Program-made: the position numbers and the translations under genes
Part shown: one piece after another, positions 27,201 to 36,099 of the stretch
How positions within the stretch are numbered: the stretch's first letter is position 1
Layout: every line of letters begins with the position of its first letter
NCBI RefSeq assembly: GCF_003347595.2
Contig: NZ_QCZK02000015.1
Span: forward strand, 62,001-126,000
DNA length: 64,000 nucleotides
Reading direction: 5' to 3'
Source: Botryobacter ruber
GTDB lineage: Bacteria; Bacteroidota; Bacteroidia; Cytophagales; Hymenobacteraceae
Notes under the pieces: generated by a model
The model's input: the letters and a program-made list of their open reading frames with translations, nothing else
What the model was told of the DNA's origin: nothing
Database searches by the model: none

Positions 27201-29267
27201 AACAGCTATATTTCCATGAACAGCACCGGCCCTGTGACGCCCAACGCGCCGCTGCAGGTGCAGTTCGGAAACTTCGATATCGCTTACCTGATGCAGACGT
27301 TCCAGCAGCAGGACAGCCTGATTGCCGGCGTAGTGAACGGCACCGCCACACTCAACAATATCATGTCGGGTGCTCCGACCTTTACGTCCGACCTCACCGT
27401 TTCTGACTTTGCGTATATGGGCGTGCCGGTGGGGAACATTGCACTGGAAGCAAGCAGCTCCGGCAACAACCGCTATAACCTCAACGCCACCCTCACCGGC
27501 AACGGCAATCAGATGCTGATTTCAGGCTTTTATGAAATGCAGCCGGATGCCGGCCTGCTCAACCTCGATGCGAACATCAGCACGTTGAACATCGCTTCTC
27601 TGCAGGGCTTTACGCAGGGCATCGTCGAAGACCTGGATGGCTCAGCCAGTGGTAAGCTTCGTATTACCGGTACCCTCGACAGCCCCCGGATTTTAGGAGA
27701 CCTTAACTTCAACCAGGCACAGTTCAACATCAGCATGCTCAACTCCATTTACCGGCTGCAGAACGAGCGCATGGTGTTCAACGAGCAGGGCATCAGCTTA
27801 AACGATTTCACTTTGACCGATACGCTGGGCAATAACCTGGAAGTAAACGGAAATATCCTAACCCAGAATTATGTCGACTACCGCTTCGATTTAACAGCCA
27901 ACACCGACAATTTCCTGGCTATGAACTCGACTTCAGCGGATAACGACCTGTTTTACGGCACCGTTAAAATTGCTGCCGATGCCACCATTACCGGTACCAT
28001 GGCACAACCGGAGATCGATGTAACAGCGCGTGTGCTGGATGGCTCTACCTTTACGGCCGTAATACCCGCCGAAAACGTTGGCGCCGCAGAACGGGAAGGC
28101 ATTGTGGAATTTGTAGACCTGAACCCTGCGCTGACAGCCATTGTAGGCGAACTACAAAAAGCCGATACCACCCAGACCGGATTTATAGGTGCCGACGTAG
28201 AAGCTGAAATAACGGTTACCGATGCTACGACCATCACCATTGTGATAGATCCTATTACCGGCGACCACCTGGAGGTCAGGGGTTCGGCCACGCCTTTGCT
28301 GGTTGGCATGACGCCGAGTGGCACCATCAACATGACCGGCCGCTACGAGATTAGCGACGGTGTATACCGGATGGACTTTTTCGACCTGGCGTCACGGGAA
28401 CTGCAGATTGCCGAAGGCAGCTACATTTCGTGGGCGGGCGACCCTATGCAGGGCGATATGCAGATTACCGCTATCTACAACGTACAGGCTGCTCCCATGG
28501 AACTGATTGCTTCGCAGGCTGCCGCTTCTGCCGATGATCCTGCCCTGCGCAACCGCCTGCCATTCCAGCTGTATGTAAACGTGGAAGGAGATATTTTAAC
28601 TCCGGAAATCACATTCGACATTCAGTTGCCGGAAGAAGAACGGGGAGCAGTGGGTGGCTTGGTGGATAGCAGCCTGGGCAACCTTCGGCAGGACGAAGCG
28701 GAAATGAACAAACAGGTTTTCTCGCTGCTGGTGCTGGGCCGCTTTATGGCGCCCGACCCGTTCACCAGCTCCGGCTCCAGCTTTGCAGCCACAGCCCGTA
28801 ACAGCTTAAGCCAGGTAATGACAGACCAGCTCAACCAGCTTACCCAGCGCTACGCCGGCGGCCTTGGGATTGAATTCGGGATTAATTCCTACGAAGACTA
28901 TTCTTCCGGAGCAGCAGAGGGACGTACGGATTTAAATGTGGCCCTGCGCCAGCAGTTCCTGGACAACCGCCTAAGCATTCGCGTCGGCAGCGACATCGGG
29001 CTGGAGGGGCAACAGGAAGCCAACCGGAATGCAAGCGGATTTACAGGCGATATTTCGGTGGAATATTCCTTAACAAAAGACGGCAGGCTGCGTGTGCGCG
29101 TGTTCCAGCGCGACCAGTACGAATTCCTGGAAGGTGACGTAAGGGCAACCGGTGCCGCCCTCGTATTTGCCAAAGAGTACAACAACTTCTCAGACCTTTT
29201 CAGAAGCCTCGAACGACGGAAAGAAAAAAATGTTGAACGTCGCATGGAAACGGCTTCTCAAAATTAA
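24273..29267 (+). CDS. tamB: Translocation and assembly module TamB (DUF490 family)
   Basis: At least 1664 residues. An N-terminal membrane anchor (GIVVGLLLLIVIALQVPGVQ) is followed by long beta-helical AsmA/TamB-like sequence. The C-terminal DUF490 domain (about residues 1250-1620) includes GDHLEVRGSATPLLVGMTPS and VYRMDFFDLASRELQIAEGS. TamB spans the periplasm and passes lipids or outer-membrane proteins between membranes with its partner. The next gene, 26 bp on, is TamL. The start is doubtful. The listed one is a TTG, yet coding sense continues upstream (FLKTILWIL, from about 24246) back to a stop at 24189-24191 without any ATG, GTG or TTG, so a rare start such as ATT at 24246 or ATC at 24237 is possible. 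Confidence 0.92.
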   Translation: MGIVVGLLLLIVIALQVPGVQNFVAQKTANYLEDSWGTRVDIGSFTTDWRNAVVLNNVYIEDQQQDTLWYSERLGLDMKVLSLLKGELNIGRIDLQNATAKLHIRPDSSANYDFILDAFATDTTAAQPADTTAAAMKINLDVINIENFYLDYRDEAAGNLIRGRVGQLVTTMEELNLEEEIYRIDEVNLKNTGIRFVQTKLPPETEPQPITMQFGLNRVELENIDLNYVGVPSDQRIVLDLGKAELTADNIDLPNARVDLGRFDLHNTSVVYAQEKYVSPDSLTVNPAEVVEELDKSVEKTQGQPIKWVIGLDKINVSDVHFAFDNYNVPEQKQGMDFDHLLFRNIELDADNFRYSMNQMGIELNQLKLTEQSGFAIQNFNADIEIDSTRASLTNLDLRTNNSKLGPELELRYPSYTALAENPEQIAFAVNLQENRLAMEDVLYFVPDLANDPSFRKIAGSTLYIEGRAAGEADNFRIERLEVIGLQNTRINVSGNVRNATNPDNLYLDLRIRQLNTTRTDILALTPPGVLPPNIRIPSTISMTGTYQGSLTAFDTDLDIRSSVGNITAKVDMDQGPKGAEPFKATVNVQKLNMRELFTDSLGLGTVTMQATATGTGLTPETMRAKVQAQVQELGYNNYTYNNIDVNATINQNLYTVNATSADENIAFTLNGDFNLRDSQQPSYTFNLDLKEANLQTLNFYPEPLSIQGNLQGRFTGADASTLSGTLNAQELVISHNQKRYPVDSLWMNLKQTGEVAEVQLRSTIADATMQFENTLATLPTALQKHFSNYFDLQPDPPYPANVNLGDFRINANLKNPDLISSFVPGLTQLSVADTIVAAYNGDTQQLTADVKVSSLTYTGYTLKNLDLQVRGNREQLGYNVNLRQLSSPSLKLDNVTLTGAARDNDLTVRLAVGDSTAAEQFVLGGLLNSMGRGYRFTFNPDQLVINSDKWTVPQNNYLQFDTNLLYANNIRIERGNSYISMNSTGPVTPNAPLQVQFGNFDIAYLMQTFQQQDSLIAGVVNGTATLNNIMSGAPTFTSDLTVSDFAYMGVPVGNIALEASSSGNNRYNLNATLTGNGNQMLISGFYEMQPDAGLLNLDANISTLNIASLQGFTQGIVEDLDGSASGKLRITGTLDSPRILGDLNFNQAQFNISMLNSIYRLQNERMVFNEQGISLNDFTLTDTLGNNLEVNGNILTQNYVDYRFDLTANTDNFLAMNSTSADNDLFYGTVKIAADATITGTMAQPEIDVTARVLDGSTFTAVIPAENVGAAEREGIVEFVDLNPALTAIVGELQKADTTQTGFIGADVEAEITVTDATTITIVIDPITGDHLEVRGSATPLLVGMTPSGTINMTGRYEISDGVYRMDFFDLASRELQIAEGSYISWAGDPMQGDMQITAIYNVQAAPMELIASQAAASADDPALRNRLPFQLYVNVEGDILTPEITFDIQLPEEERGAVGGLVDSSLGNLRQDEAEMNKQVFSLLVLGRFMAPDPFTSSGSSFAATARNSLSQVMTDQLNQLTQRYAGGLGIEFGINSYEDYSSGAAEGRTDLNVALRQQFLDNRLSIRVGSDIGLEGQQEANRNASGFTGDISVEYSLTKDGRLRVRVFQRDQYEFLEGDVRATGAALVFAKEYNNFSDLFRSLERRKEKNVERRMETASQN

Positions 29268-29293
29268 CCCTTAACAGATAAGCTCAACATTCT

Positions 29294-31678
29294 ATGTTTA
29301 GATATTTACGATGCAGCAGGTTACCTCTTACACGGTTAACTGCTTTTATGGCAGTAGCTATCCTCAGCTGGGGCTGCAGCAGTACGAAAACAGTTCCGGA
29401 AGGAGACGCCCTGTTTGCAGGATTCAGTGTAAAGATTAACAACGAGAAAGACAGCAGCCAGCGGCAAAGCCAGCTGAAAACAGAGCTGACGGCAAACGTG
29501 CGCCCGCAGCCAAACGCCTCCATCCTGGGCTTGCGCCCCAAGCTTTGGATTTACAACACCTTCCACAGCGACAGGGAAAAAGGCATCGGGCACTGGATTG
29601 CCACCAAGCTGGGAGAGCCGCCCGTACTGCTGTCGGAAGTGGATACCAGCAGCATCAACGAAATTATGAGCGGCCGGCTGCACAACAGGGGCTACTTTAA
29701 CAACTCCGTTACCAGCAAGGTAACCATCAAAAAAAAGCAGGCTACCATCGACTGGACAGCTTTTGTCGGGGAACCTTACCGCATCCGCAAAATAGAATAC
29801 ACGCTCAACGACTCTTTGCCGGTCCATAAAGAGATATTGCAAAACAAGGCTGGCTCGCTGCTGCAGCCCGGCGAGCCGTACGACCTGCCCAAAATGACAC
29901 AGGAGCGCATCCGGATAGACGAGGACCTGAAAAATAAAGGCTACTTCTTCTTCCGGCCCGACATGCTCATTTTCAGCGTGGACACGACCGTTGGCAACCG
30001 GCAGGCAGATGTACTGTTACGGCTCAAGCGCTCTGCCGCCCCGAAAGAACTTCAGGCCTATAACCTGGACGACATTTATATTCATGCCGATTACTTCCTG
30101 AACGACAGCATCAGCATCAACGACACCATCCAGTACAAAACCTACCATTACATCCCGAACGAAAACTATGTAAAAGCCCGCCACCTGCTGGACGGTATTT
30201 TCCTGTACCAGGACAGCCTGTACACCCGCCGGAACCACCTGCTCACCATGAAACGGCTTACCGGCTTAAGCGCCTACAAGTTTGCCAACATCGAATACGA
30301 GCAGGATACCCTGCAGCCTGACAAGCTGGATGCCTTCATCTACCTGACGCCTGCCCTGAAAAAAGGCCTGCAGGTTGAGGCTAAAATGGTAAGCAAAACA
30401 AACAACTTCGCCGGCCCCGGTATCACCACCTCCTTCCGAAACAGGAATGCCTTTAAAGGTTCTGAAATGCTTACGGTAGATTTTACAGGCAACCTCGAGA
30501 GCCAGGTGGGCGGCAGCAGGACGGGTGCAGTTTCAGATGCCTCTTCGGATAGAACAATCGACAACGCCAATATCAGTTCTTTTGAGCTCGGGGTACAAAC
30601 GAAACTGGCCATTCCACGCATCTTGTCGCCGTTTAACTTAACCAACCTGCGCACCGAGTTCGTCCCGAAAACCCTGATCACGTTTGGCTTTAACTTCCTG
30701 AACCGGGTAGATTATTTCCAGATGAACTCCTTTAACGCTTCGTATGGCTACAATTGGCGCCCGCAGCAAACGGTCACGCACCAGATCACCCCGGTCAATT
30801 TACAGTATGTGAGCCTGGTTAACCCTTCCGAATTATTTGATTCGCTCCTGACTGCAAACCAGTACCTGCGCCGCACCTTCGAAAACCAGTTCATCATCGG
30901 CTCCATTTACGAGCACACCTTTACCACCCAGATGTTCGAAGAACGAACGCACCGGTTCTTTAACAACTTTTCGGTTGACGTATCGGGTAACTTTATCAAT
31001 GCGCTGCAGAACTTAACCGGAGCAGATAAACCCACTCCCGATGAACCACGCACCATAGCCGGTCAGCCTTACTCGCAATATGTTCGCTTCGAAAACGACT
31101 TCCGCCACTACTTCAGCCTGACCGAAAATACGGAACTGGTCACGCGTTTCCTGGCTGGGGTGGGTTATTCGTACGGCAACTCCACCACGCTGCCCTACGT
31201 GAAGCAGTTTTCGATTGGCGGCCCCAACAGCATCCGGGCCTTCCGGGCCAGGAGCATTGGCCCCGGCAGCTACAACCCACCCGATTCGTTGTTCTTCTCA
31301 TACTTCGACCAGACCGGCGACATGAAGCTGGAGGCGAACGTGGAATACCGCTTCCCGATATTCGGTTTCTTTAAAGGAGCTGTGTTTGTGGATGCAGGCA
31401 ACATCTGGCTGCTGCGCGACACCTTTGACGAAGATGGAAACGTGGAAAAGCCAGGCGCCAGGTTCCGGGCCGGCAACTTCCTGAGCCAGATAGCTGTCGG
31501 CACAGGCTTCGGTCTACGCGTGGACGTCGACTTTTTTGTCATCCGCTTCGACTTTGGTATCCCGGTGCAGGTACCGTCGCTGCCAAGAGGCGAAAAAAAC
31601 GTGCTCAACGATTTCAGGTTCGGACTAAAAGGCGATACCGGCATGACCCTGAATATCGCCATCGGCTATCCGTTTTAG
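29294..31678 (+). CDS. tamL: Outer-membrane assembly lipoprotein TamL (BamA/TamA family)
   Basis: 794 residues. The N-terminus has a lipoprotein-type signal (AVAILSWGCSSTKTVPEGD) with Cys near residue 28, the mark of TamL, the Bacteroidota lipidated form of TamA. POTRA-like domains (about 35-350) precede a 16-strand Omp85 barrel (about 380-794). The barrel includes IGGPNSIRAFRARSIGPGSY, the conserved (V/I)RG(F/Y)-type loop region, and ends in IAIGYPF with a terminal Phe. It works with TamB in the outer membrane. The two genes are clearly an operon. Confidence 0.93.
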   Translation: MFRYLRCSRLPLTRLTAFMAVAILSWGCSSTKTVPEGDALFAGFSVKINNEKDSSQRQSQLKTELTANVRPQPNASILGLRPKLWIYNTFHSDREKGIGHWIATKLGEPPVLLSEVDTSSINEIMSGRLHNRGYFNNSVTSKVTIKKKQATIDWTAFVGEPYRIRKIEYTLNDSLPVHKEILQNKAGSLLQPGEPYDLPKMTQERIRIDEDLKNKGYFFFRPDMLIFSVDTTVGNRQADVLLRLKRSAAPKELQAYNLDDIYIHADYFLNDSISINDTIQYKTYHYIPNENYVKARHLLDGIFLYQDSLYTRRNHLLTMKRLTGLSAYKFANIEYEQDTLQPDKLDAFIYLTPALKKGLQVEAKMVSKTNNFAGPGITTSFRNRNAFKGSEMLTVDFTGNLESQVGGSRTGAVSDASSDRTIDNANISSFELGVQTKLAIPRILSPFNLTNLRTEFVPKTLITFGFNFLNRVDYFQMNSFNASYGYNWRPQQTVTHQITPVNLQYVSLVNPSELFDSLLTANQYLRRTFENQFIIGSIYEHTFTTQMFEERTHRFFNNFSVDVSGNFINALQNLTGADKPTPDEPRTIAGQPYSQYVRFENDFRHYFSLTENTELVTRFLAGVGYSYGNSTTLPYVKQFSIGGPNSIRAFRARSIGPGSYNPPDSLFFSYFDQTGDMKLEANVEYRFPIFGFFKGAVFVDAGNIWLLRDTFDEDGNVEKPGARFRAGNFLSQIAVGTGFGLRVDVDFFVIRFDFGIPVQVPSLPRGEKNVLNDFRFGLKGDTGMTLNIAIGYPF

Positions 31679-31717
31679 GAGTTAGAGAGGTAGAGAGGTA
31701 GAGAGGTAGAGAGGTTG
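31679..31717. repeat. Short tandem repeat (8-mer) directly after tamL
   Basis: Four near-perfect units of GAGAGGTA in tandem, starting within a few bases of the tamL stop. Confidence 0.85.
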
Positions 31718-31850
31718 CGGGTATGGCTGTAGAGATGCGCCCGCGTCTCCTGCACGAACCACAAACAATCTTTAATCCGTGTCATCCTTGAATCTGTTTA
31801 ATCCGTGATTCAGACAGATTGTTCAGACAACCCTAATCTTGAAATTTCTA

Positions 31851-31879
31851 AAATTCTGTAAATCCTGATTCAGACAAAT
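31851..31879 (-). repeat. Copy of a 29-nt dispersed sequence related to the 16.4-kb element
   Basis: An exact inverted match to 16395-16423 (GTCTGAATCAGGATTTACAG core in the other orientation). The surrounding 31770-31945 contains several more GATTCAGACA and AATCCGTG blocks, so it looks like a cluster of worn repeats. Confidence 0.75.
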
Positions 31880-31943
31880 AGTCGCGCAAGATTAAAATCA
31901 GGTAAATCAAAAAAATCACCGTAAATCAAAGGTTCAGACAAAA

Positions 31944-32024
31944 CAGCAGCGGCTGTGGTGGCAGGTGCAGAAGCGTTTTTTAGTTAAAAAAGTGCTCTGC
32001 ACCTGCCACCACAGCCGCTGCTCC
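31944..32024. repeat. REP-like copies 9 and 10 as an inverted pair (BIME-like)
   Basis: A forward copy (31944-31974) and a reverse copy (31994-32024) share 26 identical bases and form a perfect 26-bp stem (31946-31971 with 31996-32021). The 24-nt loop contains TTTTTT and AAAAAA. It lies between the convergent tamL and cheC ends and may act as a bidirectional terminator. Confidence 0.88.
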
Positions 32025-32080
32025 TCTTATGCTATCGCAAAATGGAGGCTGACGCCCTATTTCAGCAGTAGTAAGATGAA

Positions 32081-32758
32081 TTAATGTTCGTCATCGATGA
32101 GCGGATTTTTATTGACGGTGAACGTCCGGATGATATCAAGCACCTTTAGCAGGGTGTTCGTATCGAAGAAGAGCAGCAGCGGCAGTTCCACTTTCTTGTA
32201 GTTGTGCGTGAACTGGGTGATAACCGTGAATACCATGGGCTGAAACAGGGGGTGCTGCACCAGGATATCTTTTAAAGAATCTGCTATGTGGTTTTTGGGG
32301 GCTTTGGGGGGCGAACCGTAAATGTTTGCTTTCAGGATATTGGCCAGCTGCGTAACCAGCGCCCCGGTAATAATATTGCTGATTTCCAGCAGCAGCGACT
32401 CCTGCATCACCGAGAGCTCTCCCTTCTGCACATCAATCATGCTCAGGCACACTTCCGATAAGCGCACAATGTGCTCCTCCGAAAACAGCATAAGCGTAGC
32501 GCCGTTAAAATCGCCTTTAATATCCGATTGGATAATGACATGCGTATCTTCGTACCGGGCTACCAGGTTCAGTAGCTCCTTCACCTCGATTACCTGGATG
32601 TCGGGCACTTTCAGCATTACCTTGTCTTTGGCAATGGCTGCAAACGAATCTGCCGCGCGTGCCAGCCCTATATTCAGAATCTCTTTGATGATATCTCGTT
32701 CCAGCTCCGTTACGTGAGGTTCCATCATGGTAGTCAATTTAGTTGGTTGTTCGCCCAT
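32081..32758 (-). CDS. cheC: Chemotaxis protein CheC (CheY-P phosphatase family)
   Basis: 225 residues. Two copies of the CheC/CheX/FliY active-site pattern (E-x2-N) are seen: KEILNIGLARAADSFAAI near residue 26 and LLLEISNIITGALVTQLANI near residue 125. Such proteins remove phosphate from CheY-P and so reset the signal. It is the last gene of the cluster, 9 bp after cheA. Two in-frame Met codons at residues 11-12 (MMEPHVTEL) are alternative starts. No CheD gene, its usual partner, is in the window. Confidence 0.88.
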   Translation of the reverse strand: MGEQPTKLTTMMEPHVTELERDIIKEILNIGLARAADSFAAIAKDKVMLKVPDIQVIEVKELLNLVARYEDTHVIIQSDIKGDFNGATLMLFSEEHIVRLSEVCLSMIDVQKGELSVMQESLLLEISNIITGALVTQLANILKANIYGSPPKAPKNHIADSLKDILVQHPLFQPMVFTVITQFTHNYKKVELPLLLFFDTNTLLKVLDIIRTFTVNKNPLIDDEH

Positions 32759-32767
32759 CGCTCCTGC

Positions 32768-34402
32768 CTATCTTTTGGTAATAAAATAACGGGTAATGGC
32801 AGGCACATCCAGTACCAGGCATACTTTGCCTGTTCCCAGCAACGTAACCCCACCATAAAGGTCGATCGTGTCAAGCGGCTTGCTAAGCGGTTTCACCACA
32901 ATATCCTGCTGCCTGTATAACTTATCGACAATCAGCCCCAGCTTCCTGTTATTGTACGATACAATAATAATATTCTGTACTTGGCCGCTCAGCCTGCTTT
33001 TGTCTCCGAGCCGCATATTGTGTTCGGGTGCGTTCAGCAGCTCGTGCAGGTATACGACCGTAATGTTTTCGCCTTTCACATCTGCCAGCAATACATCCCC
33101 TACCTCATGCAGCTCCGAAATATCTATCGAAACCACCGATTCGGTGTGTATCAGCGGGATGGCGTAATAAATTTCATTTACCTCGAACAGCAACGCGCCT
33201 TTCACCGCAATAGAGGTAGGCAGCTGCATGGTAAACGTGGTACCTTTTCCCTTACTGGAATTTACACTAATACGGCCGCCCACAGAATCGATCGCATTTT
33301 TTACCACATCCAGCCCCACTCCACGGCCCGAAAACTCGGTTACTTCCTTGGCCATCGAAAAACCGGGTTCAAACAGGATCGAAAGTACTTCTTCGTCAGG
33401 CAAATGGGCTGCAGCATCGGCAGGAATAAAGTTCTTCTCGATGGCCGCTTTCTTTACCTGTTTCAGGTCAATTCCTTTCCCGTCGTCTTCCAGTTTTATT
33501 ATTACGTTATCGCGGTCGTTCTTGGCTGACAATGTCAGATTGCCTTCGCGGGGCTTCCCTTTTTTCTTACGTTCCTCCGGCAGCTCCAGCCCGTGGGTAA
33601 TGGCATTGCGCACCAGGTGCAGCAACGAATCGGTAATAATCTGTAAAATATTCCGGTCTATCTGGATATCCTGCCCGGTCAGCTCCAGGTACACCTCTTT
33701 GTGTTCGGCGGTGGCAATATCGCGTACGATGCGCGGAAACTTGTTAAACAACGACCCCACCGTTACCAGCCGGGCATCCATCACGCTGTACTGCAGATCT
33801 TCGGTAATGCGGTACAGGTGCGAGCTCACACTTTTGAGCTCATCATGATCGAGGTCGCGGCTTATCGAAAGAATCCGGTCCCGGTCTATCATCAGTTCCC
33901 CTACCAGGTTGAGCAGGTGGTCCAGCTTCTTTATCTGGATGTAGATCAGCTCGGAGAGCGACAGGTTCTTGGACGAGTTGTACCGCTGTACCTTTGCCAG
34001 CTCAATCGTGCTGTTCGACAGGTTATCTACAATTATATCCAGGTTCCGGATCAGCACATGGTCCGGCTCCCCATACTCGGGATTATCAATATTGCCAATG
34101 AGCTCCCCCAACAGGTCTATGCCATCGAAGAGCACCAGCACCACTTCGTCGCTGAAGCTGAGTTCCTTGTTCCGGATCAGGCTGAAGGCCGTCTCGAGCT
34201 TATGCGCCACATCCGAGATCTGGAGATAGCCGATGGCCTTGGCATTGGCTTTCAGGTTGTGCAGCAAACGGAATATTTCTGCCAGCACCTTATCGTCCTC
34301 CGGCCTTCGTTCCAGTTCGCTGATGTGCCTGTTAAGAGCATCGTAATACTCCAGCGCCTCGGCTATAAAGATTTCCTTATACTCCTGTTCTCTCGATTTC
34401 AT
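32768..34402 (-). CDS. cheA: Chemotaxis histidine kinase CheA
   Basis: 544 residues. Domains in order: HPt (about 5-110) with the phosphorylated His48 in LHNLKANA; a short linker without a recognisable CheY-binding P2 domain; the dimerisation helices (about 145-210); the HATPase (about 215-395) with HLVRNAITHGLE, DDGKGIDL and GRGVGLDVV; and the CheW-like regulatory domain (about 400-544). It autophosphorylates in response to the receptor and passes phosphate to CheY and CheB. Its start overlaps the cheB stop (ATGA), so the two are translationally coupled. Confidence 0.96.
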   Translation of the reverse strand: MKSREQEYKEIFIAEALEYYDALNRHISELERRPEDDKVLAEIFRLLHNLKANAKAIGYLQISDVAHKLETAFSLIRNKELSFSDEVVLVLFDGIDLLGELIGNIDNPEYGEPDHVLIRNLDIIVDNLSNSTIELAKVQRYNSSKNLSLSELIYIQIKKLDHLLNLVGELMIDRDRILSISRDLDHDELKSVSSHLYRITEDLQYSVMDARLVTVGSLFNKFPRIVRDIATAEHKEVYLELTGQDIQIDRNILQIITDSLLHLVRNAITHGLELPEERKKKGKPREGNLTLSAKNDRDNVIIKLEDDGKGIDLKQVKKAAIEKNFIPADAAAHLPDEEVLSILFEPGFSMAKEVTEFSGRGVGLDVVKNAIDSVGGRISVNSSKGKGTTFTMQLPTSIAVKGALLFEVNEIYYAIPLIHTESVVSIDISELHEVGDVLLADVKGENITVVYLHELLNAPEHNMRLGDKSRLSGQVQNIIIVSYNNRKLGLIVDKLYRQQDIVVKPLSKPLDTIDLYGGVTLLGTGKVCLVLDVPAITRYFITKR

Positions 34403-35514
34403 GTAACATCGTCAGTTTCACTGACCTTATTCCCGTAAGCCGCATAGGTATTAATAAAATGCGGTATCTGCGACAGTGGCAGCACCTCGGAGGTGCAACC
34501 ACTTTCTATGGCAGATTTTGCCATGCCGAAAATCGCACACGACGCTTCGTTCTGGGCGATAATAACACCGCCACGATCTTTTATATAACCGGCGCCAATC
34601 GTACCGTCCCGGCCCATACCGGTTAAAATCACCCCTATTACGTTTTGCACCGCGCTGGCAGCCACCGACTTCATCAGCAGATCAACCGACGGCTGATCGT
34701 ATAAAGCTGCAGGTTCATCGGTAAAACCTATCCGGGGATTGGCAGCATTTCCCATTACTGCTTCCACCACCATATTTTTTCCGCCGGGCGCCACAATTAT
34801 TTTCCCGGGCCTGAGGCTAAGCCCGATTCTGCCTTCCAGCACAGTAAGCGAGGTAAGCTCCTTTAACCTGTTGGCAAAAGACCGGGTAAACCGCGGCGGC
34901 AGATGCACTGCTACCAGTATGCACGCATTTATTGCTGGCGATAACTTCTTCACGATAGCCTCAACAGCCTGCGGACCTCCGGTAGAAGCCCCTATCACCA
35001 CGATGGTTTCGGCGGTAACAGGTTTGCGCCTGACGGGTTCCGGCGAAGTTAATTCCACTTCCTGCCGGAGCAGTTGTAGCCTGTCTTTCGCCTCCCGGAA
35101 TGCCAGTTGCCTTACGGCATTTATTTTTGCAACAACCTCGGCACTCAAACTTCTGTAGTTCAGGCGCTGCGTTACTGTTGGTTTCAGAACAACGGCATAC
35201 ACGCCCAGTTCCGTTGCCTCCTGCAGCAGTTCAAGGGTTAGCTGCGCTGGTGTAAGCAGCAGCAACACGGGCACAGGCGCCTCACTAAAAATGCGTTTCA
35301 AGGTAAAGAGCCTGATGTTTTTGGGTAAGTCAGCATCAACTATCACAACATCAGCCTCCTGTAGCTTCATCTGTTTCAGTAGCTCATCGCCATCACTTGC
35401 TATCCCTACCAGTGTCAGGTTCTTTTCGGCATCAATTACTTCTTCCAGTACCAACCTGGCATAGCTCGTTTTTTCAGCGACCAGTACTTTAATATTTTGC
35501 GACTGATCCTTCAC
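34399..35514 (-). CDS. cheB: Chemotaxis protein-glutamate methylesterase CheB
   Basis: 371 residues. An N-terminal receiver domain (about 8-125) with Asp60 in VIVDADLP is joined to the methylesterase domain (about 185-365) carrying the Ser in VVIGASTGGPQA, the His in AVHLPPRFT, and the Asp in GMGRDG. The receiver is unusual: the first acidic pocket, normally DD, reads AE (VLVAEKTSY), so metal binding may be weak. The enzyme removes methyl groups from receptors. No methyltransferase CheR is in the window. The gene overlaps cheA by 4 bp and lies 182 bp after cheY. Confidence 0.94.
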   Translation of the reverse strand: MKDQSQNIKVLVAEKTSYARLVLEEVIDAEKNLTLVGIASDGDELLKQMKLQEADVVIVDADLPKNIRLFTLKRIFSEAPVPVLLLLTPAQLTLELLQEATELGVYAVVLKPTVTQRLNYRSLSAEVVAKINAVRQLAFREAKDRLQLLRQEVELTSPEPVRRKPVTAETIVVIGASTGGPQAVEAIVKKLSPAINACILVAVHLPPRFTRSFANRLKELTSLTVLEGRIGLSLRPGKIIVAPGGKNMVVEAVMGNAANPRIGFTDEPAALYDQPSVDLLMKSVAASAVQNVIGVILTGMGRDGTIGAGYIKDRGGVIIAQNEASCAIFGMAKSAIESGCTSEVLPLSQIPHFINTYAAYGNKVSETDDVT

Positions 35515-35696
35515 TTTGTTTGCGCTACAAACTCTTCCCTACAATTAAAAATCAAACCTTCCGGCTGGTCCGGACAACTTGTTCTGGATGTACCTGTACA
35601 CGCCGTGGTATGCAGCACATCCGGGTGCTTCGTCAGCGCCTGTTCAGAACAAAACAGAAAAGCTGGCTGCCTTCCGGCGTAAAACCAACAGCACCG

Positions 35697-36071
35697 CTAA
35701 CTAACCGCTTCGCCGCCCAGTACCTTACTTACAACTTCCAGTACCTTTTCTTCAGAAAAGGGCTTCACGATATAGGATAAAGCGCCGCTTTCAAGGGCCT
35801 CATTTACAATCACATCCTGCCCTACAGCGCTTACCATCACTACTTTCATGTCTGGCTGATCTTTTTTTATTCCTTTCAGCACATCCAGTCCGGTATTATC
35901 AGGCAGAATCACATCCAGCGTTACCAGGTCCGGGTTTGTAGATTTGGCAAGTTCCAGGGCAGTCTGACCATTTGGCGCCTCACCTACTACTTCGTAACCG
36001 GCATCGGTGAGCATGTTTTTTAACATGGTGCGCATGTAGAAAGAATCATCTACAATCAGAATTCTTTTCAT
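35697..36071 (-). CDS. cheY: Chemotaxis response regulator CheY
   Basis: A 124-residue stand-alone receiver. The phosphorylation site is Asp53 (LVTLDVILPD), the acidic pocket is D8-D9 (IVDDSFYMR), the switch Ser lies in VVMVSAVGQ, and the Lys in YIVKPFS. It carries the signal from CheA to the motility or other output machinery. It is 28 bp after cheW. Confidence 0.93.
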   Translation of the reverse strand: MKRILIVDDSFYMRTMLKNMLTDAGYEVVGEAPNGQTALELAKSTNPDLVTLDVILPDNTGLDVLKGIKKDQPDMKVVMVSAVGQDVIVNEALESGALSYIVKPFSEEKVLEVVSKVLGGEAVS

Positions 36072-36099
36072 ATGTTATCGTATCGACTTATTTACAAAT

